NCBI RefSeq assembly: GCF_037992945.1
Contig: NZ_CP150304.1
Coordinates: 2,979,501 to 3,043,500 of the forward strand
Direction of reading: 5' to 3'
DNA from: Peribacillus sp. FSL E2-0218
GTDB taxonomy: Bacteria; Bacillota; Bacilli; Bacillales; DSM-1321
Length of the DNA: 64,000 bases
Shown here: positions 24,583-31,878 of the stretch, piece after piece
Position numbering within the stretch: the stretch's first letter is position 1
Layout: the number at the start of each line of letters is the position of its first letter
Notes under the pieces: generated by a model
What the model saw: the letters and a program-made list of their open reading frames with translations, nothing else
What the model was told of the DNA's origin: nothing
The model's database searches: none
Translations under genes and position numbers: made by a program

Positions 24583-26199
24583 TCAATGCGCATCCTTGAC
24601 TTTGATCATGCTCTTTATTAACTTTTCCAGCATGAGAGGCGTATGAATGAAGGCACTATCGATATGAAGCCGCTCAGTTCGCTGGTGTGCATCCTTTCCG
24701 AACGGACCTACATTGAGCACCGGCGCCTGAAGTTTTAGCATATCGGCAAAAGGAATGCTGTAACTATCCCCCCAAACTGGCGTGTTCTTCTCAAAAGCGG
24801 TCCAGCCATCCGATTCATCTTTATATTGGACATAGCTCAGGTCACAAAGACCATTGAAATAATGAACCTGGCTGATTTCTTCATTAAACAATTGCGCCGT
24901 TTCCTTTAATAGTTTAACGGATTCGATGACAAGCGGATCACTTGATGTATTGACGGCAGGATAATACGGCGGCGCAAACAGCAATACAATGGCAGGTGCA
25001 AGCTCCTGGCATTGTATCATCAGTTTTTCTACGATCCGCAGTGATTTTTCCCGCTCATCCCAATCCCCATTTGCCTGGACCTCTCCTTTAATTTGCTCAA
25101 CAAGATTCGCCCCGAATTTCCCCACGGCATAGGATAGCAGTTTTTCGTAGCGAAGCACCTGAACTTCACCTACCCCTTCAATCCGTTCACGAATGCATAA
25201 GGCCTTATAGGACTCATTGCACCTGATCGCCGCTTCCTCTGCAACCTTCTCGAAAATATCCATGATTTCCCCAGCGCTTCTCTTCATGATGAAAACATTA
25301 TAAAGCGCTGCTGCGCGGTAAGGCGTTTGTGTTGAATACTGCAATTTGAGATCTTTTTGCTGAAGCGATACTGGCAAAGGTGTTTTTTCCGAGAAATCAC
25401 TTTCCAAAAAAGAAGTGTTCCACTCCATGAGCTGTGTAAGGAACGAGGCCATATAGTTAGCTGTCATCCCCTTCAATGGCTCTCCCACATGTGTTTCCTT
25501 TCCATAAAAAAGCGCTGCCGGCATGATTTTCCCCATCGTTCCCGAGTAAATATAATGGCTCTCGTCTCCAGGTTTCTGTGAAAAAGATGGTTCACTATTG
25601 AGAAACATCTTATATGAAAGACGATACTTATCACGCAGTGCAACAAGCTCCTTGACTGCCGCCCTCATGCCAGCAGAATTGACTTCTTCGTCTGGAACGG
25701 TCAGCAGCAAAAGATTGACCGGCCACTTTTCGATGCTTGCTTTTTCGATGAGGGCCATGTGTAGGGCTAGCCCCATTTTCATATCCATCGTTCCACGCCC
25801 AAACAGGTAGTTACCCGATTCGAGGTCGATGCGCGCCTCTTCCGGCAGATCATCTTTTCGATCAAGGAGTTTTTTCGTGAGCTGTTCCGGCTGAAAGGCC
25901 AGCATCTCGAGATCACCATATTCCTCCGTCTGTACCGTATCGAAATGACTTATCAAAACGATTGTCTCGTCCGCTTCAGGATGCTTATAAAAAGCATGGA
26001 CGAAATGCCTTCCCATATCCACTTCATGAAGTGATAAATTGGCAGGATTCTTCTTAAAAAAATCAAGATCGCCTAATTTCTCCTGGACTTTATAAGGAAA
26101 CGTGATTTCACCTTCTGTAAGCGTCCTGCTTTCCCAGCTCACAAGCTCACATAGTAATGCACGCAGTTTTTCCGGAGTTCCCCATCTTAATTGGACCAT
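24583..26199 (-). CDS. rocB: RocB-like M20 peptidase of arginine utilisation
   Basis: A 538-residue member of the M20 family, similar in length and layout to B. subtilis RocB of the rocABC operon. Metal-site segments are VLISHFDTV, GRGTMDMKMGLALHMALIE and LLTVPDEEVNSAGM. The insert with NSEPSFSQKPGDESHYIYSG and the C-terminal PFGKDAHQRTERL follow the RocB pattern. RocB is needed for arginine use, but its reaction is not established. It lies between a dimethylargininase gene and a carrier gene, supporting a role in breakdown of arginine derivatives. Confidence 0.85.
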   Translation of the reverse strand: MVQLRWGTPEKLRALLCELVSWESRTLTEGEITFPYKVQEKLGDLDFFKKNPANLSLHEVDMGRHFVHAFYKHPEADETIVLISHFDTVQTEEYGDLEMLAFQPEQLTKKLLDRKDDLPEEARIDLESGNYLFGRGTMDMKMGLALHMALIEKASIEKWPVNLLLLTVPDEEVNSAGMRAAVKELVALRDKYRLSYKMFLNSEPSFSQKPGDESHYIYSGTMGKIMPAALFYGKETHVGEPLKGMTANYMASFLTQLMEWNTSFLESDFSEKTPLPVSLQQKDLKLQYSTQTPYRAAALYNVFIMKRSAGEIMDIFEKVAEEAAIRCNESYKALCIRERIEGVGEVQVLRYEKLLSYAVGKFGANLVEQIKGEVQANGDWDEREKSLRIVEKLMIQCQELAPAIVLLFAPPYYPAVNTSSDPLVIESVKLLKETAQLFNEEISQVHYFNGLCDLSYVQYKDESDGWTAFEKNTPVWGDSYSIPFADMLKLQAPVLNVGPFGKDAHQRTERLHIDSAFIHTPLMLEKLIKSMIKVKDAH

Positions 26200-26269
26200 T
26201 GAAATCCCTCTTTCCGTTTGTCATCAAATGCAAGGAAGCATGGAGGCATGCTTCCTTCATTCACCTTTA

Positions 26270-27031
26270 TTAGAAGCGAAGCGATAAACAGCTCAATCCG
26301 CCATCCTGCTTCCGGAACTCTGACATTTCCAGCTCGATCGTTTTATATCCAGCTTCATTCAATTTACTTTTCGTCTGATCATATCCGCTAGGGATAATGA
26401 CATAATCATTGACGAGAATGCAGTTCGCCGAGTATTCATCTTCAGCTGAAACGATGATTTTCTTATATTGGGCAAAGTCTGGATGTTCGATGAACTCCCC
26501 AGCCGCAACGATCAAATCATCTCCTAGGTAGGCAATTCCCGTTTTTAAATGGAAGAACTCTTTTAACGGAACAATCGTCCCTTTATAGCCTTCGGATTCT
26601 ACGATTCTCTTTAACTGCTGTGCACCTTCCTCATTTGTACGCTCGGAAATGCCAATATAAAAATGGTCATCGACTTGAAGCACATCTCCCCCATCTAAAG
26701 TTCCCGGAGCATGTATATGGTGAATGGTTTCATGAAACTCCTTCAAGACGGGTTCCATTTCCACTATTTCCTTGTTTCTGGTAGCATCCCCCGGATTCGT
26801 TATGACCGCAAATTCAGGGGTAATGACAGCCGTATCTTCTACGAATGTCGAATCTGGAAACTCCTCATTTGCCGGGAGGTGCGTCACCTCGACCCCGCAT
26901 TTTTCCAATGCTTCCACATAAGCGGCATGCTGTTCCAATGCTATATCATAGTCGGGCGTACCCAGGTCCGATGTTGTTAATCCATTTACATAACTTCTAC
27001 CTGGTGTTTTTACGATGACATGTTTATACAA
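26270..27031 (-). CDS. Dimethylargininase (DDAH)
   Basis: A 253-residue amidinohydrolase, the length of bacterial DDAH (254 in Pseudomonas aeruginosa). Visible active-site residues are Asp60 and Asp66 in FPDSTFVEDT, Arg85 in DATRN, Arg131 in ISERTNEEG, His161 in FFHLKTG and catalytic Cys248 in GGLSCLSLRF, close to the P. aeruginosa numbering as I recall it. It would hydrolyse N-methylated arginines to citrulline and a methylamine. The start codon is TTG, supported by GGGGG at 8 nt. It follows a divergent paralogue by 21 nt. Confidence 0.85.
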   Translation of the reverse strand: MYKHVIVKTPGRSYVNGLTTSDLGTPDYDIALEQHAAYVEALEKCGVEVTHLPANEEFPDSTFVEDTAVITPEFAVITNPGDATRNKEIVEMEPVLKEFHETIHHIHAPGTLDGGDVLQVDDHFYIGISERTNEEGAQQLKRIVESEGYKGTIVPLKEFFHLKTGIAYLGDDLIVAAGEFIEHPDFAQYKKIIVSAEDEYSANCILVNDYVIIPSGYDQTKSKLNEAGYKTIELEMSEFRKQDGGLSCLSLRF

Positions 27032-27052
27032 AGCTCATTCCCCCATTATTCA

Positions 27053-27928
27053 CTATTTTTTTCGAACTACCGGGCAAGTTAAACAGGTAGGCCCGCCCGT
27101 GCCCTTATAACTGATTTCAGTTCCTTTATATTCATATACCGTGGCTTTCGCATCGAGAAGCTTTTGCTTCGTATATTCATTCCCGGCAGTCATTACACAA
27201 ACCCGCGGAGCTAATGCAAGCACATTGCAGCCAAGATTCATGTACTCTTCTTCCGGTACCTCTATTAGCTGAACTCCCCGTTCAATGAGGAGTTTTCTGA
27301 AGTAGACTGGCATGAGCCGTGAATGAACGACAGCCAAATCATGGTCAATCATGCTAATGAAAGACATGAGGTGAAGACACTCTGCCTCCCCTTGATCATG
27401 GGGAAGCTGGACTACGATGAATTCATCCACTAAATGGGCCGTCATTTCTTTTAATTGCCTAATTGCCTCGGCGTTTGTCCGGTAACCATGTCCTACAACT
27501 AGAGTCCTATCATCAAGCCAAACCAAATCACCGCCATCCGCGACCGCATCACCCGTTAGTTCGCCTATGATCGGGATGTTATTTTCCATGCAAAAATGCT
27601 TGTATACAGCGGCCTCTGGCTGCCTGAGTTTTTTCCCCGACTTTAAAAGGATCGCTCCTTCGCTTGTGAACTTGACAGGGTCATGCGCGTACAGGGAGTC
27701 AATGCCCACTTCCTTCGATGCTGGCAAGTAACTGATGTCGGGAACATACTCCTCCAAAATGGAAATGAAATCAGCAAACTCTCTTGCGGCTTCTTTTAAA
27801 TCCGGCTCTTCGGAAAAATTGAATCTTTGCCATTCATCACTTAAATGCGCCTGACTAATGAACGCATCATTCGGATGTTTTACAATGACACGTTGCAAAG
27901 ATTTGTACATTGATGAACAATATGACAC
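27053..27928 (-). CDS. Dimethylargininase-family amidinohydrolase paralogue
   Basis: A 291-residue member of the amidinotransferase/DDAH family. It keeps the catalytic Cys282 (GGPTCLTCP), His186 (CLHLMSF), Asp77 and Asp83 in IDSLYAHDP and Arg150 in YRTNAEA. Relative to the neighbour it has His82 where DDAH has Glu65, and an N-terminal extension with several extra loops. This suggests a related guanidino substrate rather than a duplicate function. Start is GTG 27928, 7 nt after AGGAGG. It is the first gene of the cluster, divergent from the IclR regulator. Confidence 0.82.
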   Translation of the reverse strand: MSYCSSMYKSLQRVIVKHPNDAFISQAHLSDEWQRFNFSEEPDLKEAAREFADFISILEEYVPDISYLPASKEVGIDSLYAHDPVKFTSEGAILLKSGKKLRQPEAAVYKHFCMENNIPIIGELTGDAVADGGDLVWLDDRTLVVGHGYRTNAEAIRQLKEMTAHLVDEFIVVQLPHDQGEAECLHLMSFISMIDHDLAVVHSRLMPVYFRKLLIERGVQLIEVPEEEYMNLGCNVLALAPRVCVMTAGNEYTKQKLLDAKATVYEYKGTEISYKGTGGPTCLTCPVVRKK

Positions 27929-27953
27929 TTCCTCTCCTCCTTTTCCACTATGC

Positions 27954-27977
27954 GGAAAACATTTCCGTTAATAGGAA
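27954..27977. promoter_or_regulatory. Candidate IclR operator
   Basis: GGAA-N5-TTCC-N7-GGAA gives two overlapping inverted repeats between the divergent IclR and DDAH-like genes. IclR-type sites often carry TTCC/GGAA arms. Binding is inferred. Confidence 0.4.
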
Positions 27978-28003
27978 TTTTTATTAAATTATAAAATTTT
28001 TTA

Positions 28004-28012
28004 TGGTATAAT
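28004..28012 (+). promoter_or_regulatory. Extended -10 of the iclR-type gene
   Basis: TGGTATAAT (TG-n-TATAAT) at 28004-28012, 72 bp before the start codon; no good -35 is present, as expected for an extended -10 promoter. Confidence 0.5.
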
Positions 28013-28083
28013 GTCAATATGTTTTAAATATTCAAATAATAAAATCTTCATGACTTCTGTATGGAAAGATAGGTGGAATGTTT

Positions 28084-28824
28084 ATGCAATCGATTGACCG
28101 TGCGATGAATGTCATTAACGTATTAGTTTCCAATTCATCGGTAAATGGGCTTGCCATTACGGATCTCTCCCAAGAATGTGAGCTTCCGGTAAGTTCCATG
28201 CACCGCTTGTTAAAAGCCATGTCCAAGCACGGCCTCATTCAACAAGATGAGCAATCCAAACACTATGGTTTGGGGAATATTTGGCTCGAATATGGCCTGA
28301 GGATGTATGACAAAATGGATTATATCAGTCAAATCAGGCCAGAGCTGGAAAGGCTGATGAATAGGGTGAAAGAAAGTGTCTACCTTAGCCAGCCAATGGA
28401 AATGGAGTCCCTCCTCATCGAACGTATCGATAGTGAAAAAAGCCAAATTCGCGTATATGATCAGCTCGGCTCACGGATCCCGATGCATATCGGTGCCGCC
28501 AATAAGGCAATGCTAGCCTACATGCCATATATTCAAGCGAACGAAATCATAGATGCTCTTGTTCCTGAAAATGAAAGAGCCGCATTATTGGATATCTTGA
28601 AAGAAACGAAAGTGAGAGGATATGGCATCAGCCACAATGAAAGAACGGAAGGAACCTCTTCTGTGGCCGTTCCGATCTTAAACCATTTCGGGGAAGTGCA
28701 TGGGGCAGTGAGTATCGGATTTGTCAGCTTTAATCTGACAGAGGACAGACTGGATTTCCTCATTCAACATGTGATGGAAACAGGCAGTCGGATTTCTTCC
28801 AAATTAGGATATAGGGGACCATGA
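28084..28824 (+). CDS. IclR-family transcriptional regulator
   Basis: A 246-residue regulator. Residues 1-65 form the IclR winged helix (GLAITDLSQECELPVSSMHRLL), and residues 75-240 the effector domain (QLGSRIPMHIGAANKAMLAYMP and GAVSIGFVSF). The ATG at 28084 has AGGTGG at 7 nt; the ATG at 28078 overlaps the ribosome site. It diverges from the amidinohydrolase/RocB/carrier cluster and probably controls it in response to an arginine-derived metabolite. Confidence 0.87.
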   Translation: MQSIDRAMNVINVLVSNSSVNGLAITDLSQECELPVSSMHRLLKAMSKHGLIQQDEQSKHYGLGNIWLEYGLRMYDKMDYISQIRPELERLMNRVKESVYLSQPMEMESLLIERIDSEKSQIRVYDQLGSRIPMHIGAANKAMLAYMPYIQANEIIDALVPENERAALLDILKETKVRGYGISHNERTEGTSSVAVPILNHFGEVHGAVSIGFVSFNLTEDRLDFLIQHVMETGSRISSKLGYRGP

Positions 28825-28888
28825 CCATTCCACCCCATCGATCGCTGTCCCTAACCAGAGAGCTGGGAAGGATTTCGGAAAAACAAAA

Positions 28889-28916
28889 AAAGAAGATGAG
28901 TCATTTCATCTTCTTT
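28889..28916 (-). terminator. Terminator of the glutamate dehydrogenase operon
   Basis: AAAGAAGATGA and TCATCTTCTTT arms, 6-nt loop, followed on the minus strand by a long T-run (TTTTTTTGTTTTT). It may also serve the iclR-type gene on the other strand. Confidence 0.75.
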
Positions 28917-28925
28917 CGCTTATCA

Positions 28926-29174
28926 TTAATCGCTGCCGGTCACGAATAAGTCTTCTTTAAAATAAGCAAGGACCTCCCCTGTCACCACTTCTTCCCCCTC
29001 CATTACCTCCAATGATTGTATTTCCCCGCTGATGCCAATTTCAATGATCTCCACACTCCCATCCGCTTTCTTGATTTGAAATAGTTGTTCCCATTCGTAA
29101 AATCTGGAATTTTCGGATAGTGAAATTTTTTCAAGCGTACCTTCACACGGGCTAAGAATCACATCAATGTACAT
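28926..29174 (-). CDS. Small biotin/lipoyl-like barrel protein lacking the modified lysine
   Basis: An 82-residue protein with the hammerhead beta-barrel pattern of biotin/lipoyl carriers: LSPCEGTLEKI, then GISGEIQSLEVMEGEEVVTGEVLAYF. The turn that would carry the modified lysine reads EIGISG, with no lysine, so it is probably not biotinylated or lipoylated. It is the last gene after glutamate dehydrogenase and a 96-residue protein, 16 nt from the latter, with AGGAGG before the ATG. Function unknown. Confidence 0.65.
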   Translation of the reverse strand: MYIDVILSPCEGTLEKISLSENSRFYEWEQLFQIKKADGSVEIIEIGISGEIQSLEVMEGEEVVTGEVLAYFKEDLFVTGSD

Positions 29175-29190
29175 GGCACTATTCCTCCTT

Positions 29191-29481
29191 TTAGTATTGT
29201 TCCAAATTAAATGGGGATTGCAGGACTAACTTAAGAAAATCCTGGAATTCAGGAATATCTTCTTGTTCGATGCCAAGCGTCTGGACCCAATTTTGATCCA
29301 AAGGAATATCGCCGGCACACATCAGGATCATTCTTCCGTTTTGCAAGGAGGTTACCATCGCTTTACCGAAGAACTGCGCCGAATATACAATGGTCACATC
29401 ATAACGATAATTTTTGGACAATAGGCAATAATGATGGATCGCTTGATTTTCTTTATTTTCGGAAAGAATGTCAAAGTTCAA
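29191..29481 (-). CDS. Small conserved protein downstream of glutamate dehydrogenase
   Basis: A 96-residue acidic soluble protein, mixed alpha/beta, with the core RYDVTIVYSAQFFGKAMVTSLQNGRM. It resembles the small DUF3055/SAV0927-type Firmicutes proteins, though I cannot confirm this by search. The start codon is TTG with AGGGGG at 7 nt. It lies 29 nt after the dehydrogenase gene, so it is probably co-transcribed. No function is proposed. Confidence 0.6.
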   Translation of the reverse strand: MNFDILSENKENQAIHHYCLLSKNYRYDVTIVYSAQFFGKAMVTSLQNGRMILMCAGDIPLDQNWVQTLGIEQEDIPEFQDFLKLVLQSPFNLEQY

Positions 29482-29510
29482 TGGATAGCCCCCTATCTTA
29501 TTTCATCATT

Positions 29511-30788
29511 TTAGTACCTGACCCAGCCACGAAGCCGGGAAGCTTCCGCGATCTTGCGTATCCCTTCAATATAAGCAGCAACTTTCATATTCACCGAAAA
29601 TTTTTGTGAGGTATGATGGACATTCAAAAAGCTCTCTGCCATCTTTTCCTTCAATCGTTCATCCACAAGTTCTTCCGTCCAGTAATATCCTTGATTGTTT
29701 TGGCACCATTCAAAATATGAAACGATCACTCCCCCTGAATTGGCCAGAATATCGGGTACCAAAACAATCTCTTTTTCATCAAGAATTTTGATTGCTTCTT
29801 TTGTTGTCGGCCCGTTCGCTGCTTCGATCAAGATTTTACATTGCACTCGTTCGGCATTTCCTTTATGGACCACCCCGCTAATTGCCGCAGGAATCAGCAC
29901 ATCGCATTCCTTCTCCAATATGTCGGAATTCGATAATGAATCGTTGAATAAATTGGAGACGACACCAAAAGAGTCCCTGTTATCCAAAAGGTACGGAATA
30001 TCCAACCCGTTTGGGTCATATATTCCCCCAAGCTCATCCGCTATCCCAACCACCTTTGCCCCCAATTCATGCAAATACATCGCCAAATGGCTGCCAACAT
30101 TCCCGAATCCCTGGATGATCACGCGCAAGCCTTCAATGGGAATTCCCTCTAATTCACAGACCATTTGAAGCGTATATAACACGCCCTTGGAGGTAGCTGT
30201 TTCCCGTCCCTTTGATCCGCCTAATGTCAGCGGCTTACCGGTAATGAAGCCGGGAGAATCGAATTCCCTGATATGATCGTACTCATCGAGCATCCACGCC
30301 ATGATTTGGGAATTCGTATACATATCCGGTGCAGGAATATCCTTCGTCGGTCCCACTATCTGGCTGACTGCCCTGACGTACCCTCTGCTTAATCGTTCTA
30401 GCTCAGACGAACTCATCATTCTGGTATCACAGACAATACCGCCCTTAGCCCCTCCATATGGAAGATCCGTAATTCCACATTTCAAGCTCATCCATCCCGC
30501 CAATGCCTTAACTTCGTCAGGTGTGACTTCCGGATGAAACCGAATCCCGCCTTTCGTCGGTCCGGTCGCATCATTATGCTGGGCACGGTATCCTTGGAAC
30601 ATCCGCGTTTCACCATTATCCATTTGTATGGAAATGCTGACTTCCAAAAAGCGCATCGGCGTTTTCAAAAATTGATATACAGAATCTGGATACCCTAAAA
30701 CATGAACCGCTTCTTTTAAAATATCCTGGAACTCTTGCAGCGGATTGTCACTTTGCCGGGTTTCCATCAGCTTTGTTTTGCCTGTCAT
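29511..30788 (-). CDS. Glutamate dehydrogenase (RocG/GudB type)
   Basis: A 425-residue NAD-dependent Glu/Leu/Phe/Val dehydrogenase family enzyme converting glutamate to 2-oxoglutarate and ammonia. Signatures are GGIRFHPEV, the catalytic-lysine loop DLPYGGAKGGIVCD, DIPAPDMYTN, the nucleotide-binding QGFGNVGSHLA and AANGPTT. Length and sequence match RocG/GudB, the catabolic enzymes of B. subtilis. An AGGTG ribosome site precedes the ATG. A sigma-54 promoter lies about 40 bp upstream, which matches the RocG type rather than GudB. It would finish arginine/ornithine breakdown started by neighbouring genes. Confidence 0.92.
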   Translation of the reverse strand: MTGKTKLMETRQSDNPLQEFQDILKEAVHVLGYPDSVYQFLKTPMRFLEVSISIQMDNGETRMFQGYRAQHNDATGPTKGGIRFHPEVTPDEVKALAGWMSLKCGITDLPYGGAKGGIVCDTRMMSSSELERLSRGYVRAVSQIVGPTKDIPAPDMYTNSQIMAWMLDEYDHIREFDSPGFITGKPLTLGGSKGRETATSKGVLYTLQMVCELEGIPIEGLRVIIQGFGNVGSHLAMYLHELGAKVVGIADELGGIYDPNGLDIPYLLDNRDSFGVVSNLFNDSLSNSDILEKECDVLIPAAISGVVHKGNAERVQCKILIEAANGPTTKEAIKILDEKEIVLVPDILANSGGVIVSYFEWCQNNQGYYWTEELVDERLKEKMAESFLNVHHTSQKFSVNMKVAAYIEGIRKIAEASRLRGWVRY

Positions 30789-30823
30789 TTTAGCACCTCA
30801 CTTTTATTCTTATAAAACTAGTA

Positions 30824-30841
30824 AGCAACTTTCATGCCAGC
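30824..30841 (-). promoter_or_regulatory. Sigma-54 (SigL) promoter of glutamate dehydrogenase
   Basis: On the minus strand CTGGCATG-N4-TTGCT matches the -24/-12 consensus YTGGCACG-N4-TTGCW with one mismatch, 36 bp before the start codon. A TATGAATTCATA palindrome lies about 80 bp further upstream in a 230-bp gene-free stretch that could hold activator sites. Confidence 0.65.
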
Positions 30842-31064
30842 TTTAAAAACTTGTGTAAACGGCCATAGATCGTGAAGTTGCCTTCTCGCCGGTGAACGTA
30901 ACTTTTTCTGGGGTATGTATGAATTCATAAACCATTCAGGTCTGCATATTATGAAACTGCAAGGAACAGGACATCCATAGGCTACATTACAAACTCCATA
31001 TCTGGATGATTACTTTAGTAGAAATATTGGACTAGTTGGCAGCTGATGTATGCAAAAAACAAAA

Positions 31065-31090
31065 AAAAGGGCACGCATGCATGCCCTTTT
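31065..31090 (-). terminator. Terminator of the NanE/mannose-PTS operon
   Basis: AAAAGGGCA and TGCCCTTTT arms with a long T-run on the minus strand (TTTTTTTTGTTTTTT). Nothing coding was seen between this and the dehydrogenase promoter. Confidence 0.8.
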
Positions 31091-31167
31091 CACTTGACCT
31101 AAGAGAACTTTCTTTGCATTTGTGCGAAGAAGACCTACACCGCCATATAGATCGGTTTTGGAAGCTT

Positions 31168-31869
31168 CTATTTCTCAGCCAGCAGCTTCAATTCATCCAC
31201 GAACCATTTCGTGATAATTTCCGGACGAGTAATGGCCGTTCCAACCACGACAGCGAAGGCACCGCTTTCAATGGCTTTTCGAGCATGATCCTTCGTGTGA
31301 ATATGACCTTCAGCAATGATGGGGATATTACATGCAGAAGAGAGTTTATGAATAAGAACATAATCGACTTCCTTCACGTTTTTCGTTTCCTCCGTATATC
31401 CACACAATGTCGTTGATACGATATCCGCTCCCAGTTCTTCTGCGATCTGCCCATCTTCAAAAGTCGCACAATCTGCCATCACTAAAATATTGGGATGGTC
31501 ACTATTGATTTTTTTTATGATGCTTTCAAGCGTTTCACCCCCAGGTCGCCTTCGTTGGGTGCCATCAAGGGCTACAATGCTGGCACCAGCCTCAATGATG
31601 CTTTTAGCACTTTCATAGGTCGGAGTGATATAAACCTCGCTTTCATCAAACCATTGTTTGTGAATCCCCATGATAGGCAAGGTCGTTACCTTCCTGATCG
31701 CTTCGATATTTTCAGGCGCGGTTGCCCTTATTCCAACGGCGCCTCCTTTTTCAGCAGCCTTGCTTAACGCGCCCATGATATTCGCCCCATACATGGGCCA
31801 GCCTACCCTTGCCTGGCACGACACAATCAATCCATTTTTGATCTTGTTCAATACGTTTTTTTTACCCAT
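31168..31869 (-). CDS. nanE: N-acetylmannosamine-6-phosphate 2-epimerase
   Basis: A 233-residue TIM barrel that interconverts ManNAc-6-P and GlcNAc-6-P. Segments typical of NanE are LIVSCQARVGWPMYG at the start, VGIRATAPENI, GIHKQWF, DGTQRRRP, MADCATFEDG, AEGHIHT and VVVGTAITRP. The start is ATG 31869, 8 nt from AGG; the preceding PTS stop codon directly abuts an in-frame GTG, so the genes are translationally coupled. Its product enters GlcNAc catabolism. The upstream PTS therefore probably imports ManNAc or a closely related amino sugar. Confidence 0.92.
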   Translation of the reverse strand: MGKKNVLNKIKNGLIVSCQARVGWPMYGANIMGALSKAAEKGGAVGIRATAPENIEAIRKVTTLPIMGIHKQWFDESEVYITPTYESAKSIIEAGASIVALDGTQRRRPGGETLESIIKKINSDHPNILVMADCATFEDGQIAEELGADIVSTTLCGYTEETKNVKEVDYVLIHKLSSACNIPIIAEGHIHTKDHARKAIESGAFAVVVGTAITRPEIITKWFVDELKLLAEK

Positions 31870-31878
31870 CTTTATCAC

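Noticed and set aside
30842..31060. cre site in the glutamate dehydrogenase upstream region (near 30853)
   Set aside because: The best match has two or more mismatches at conserved positions.
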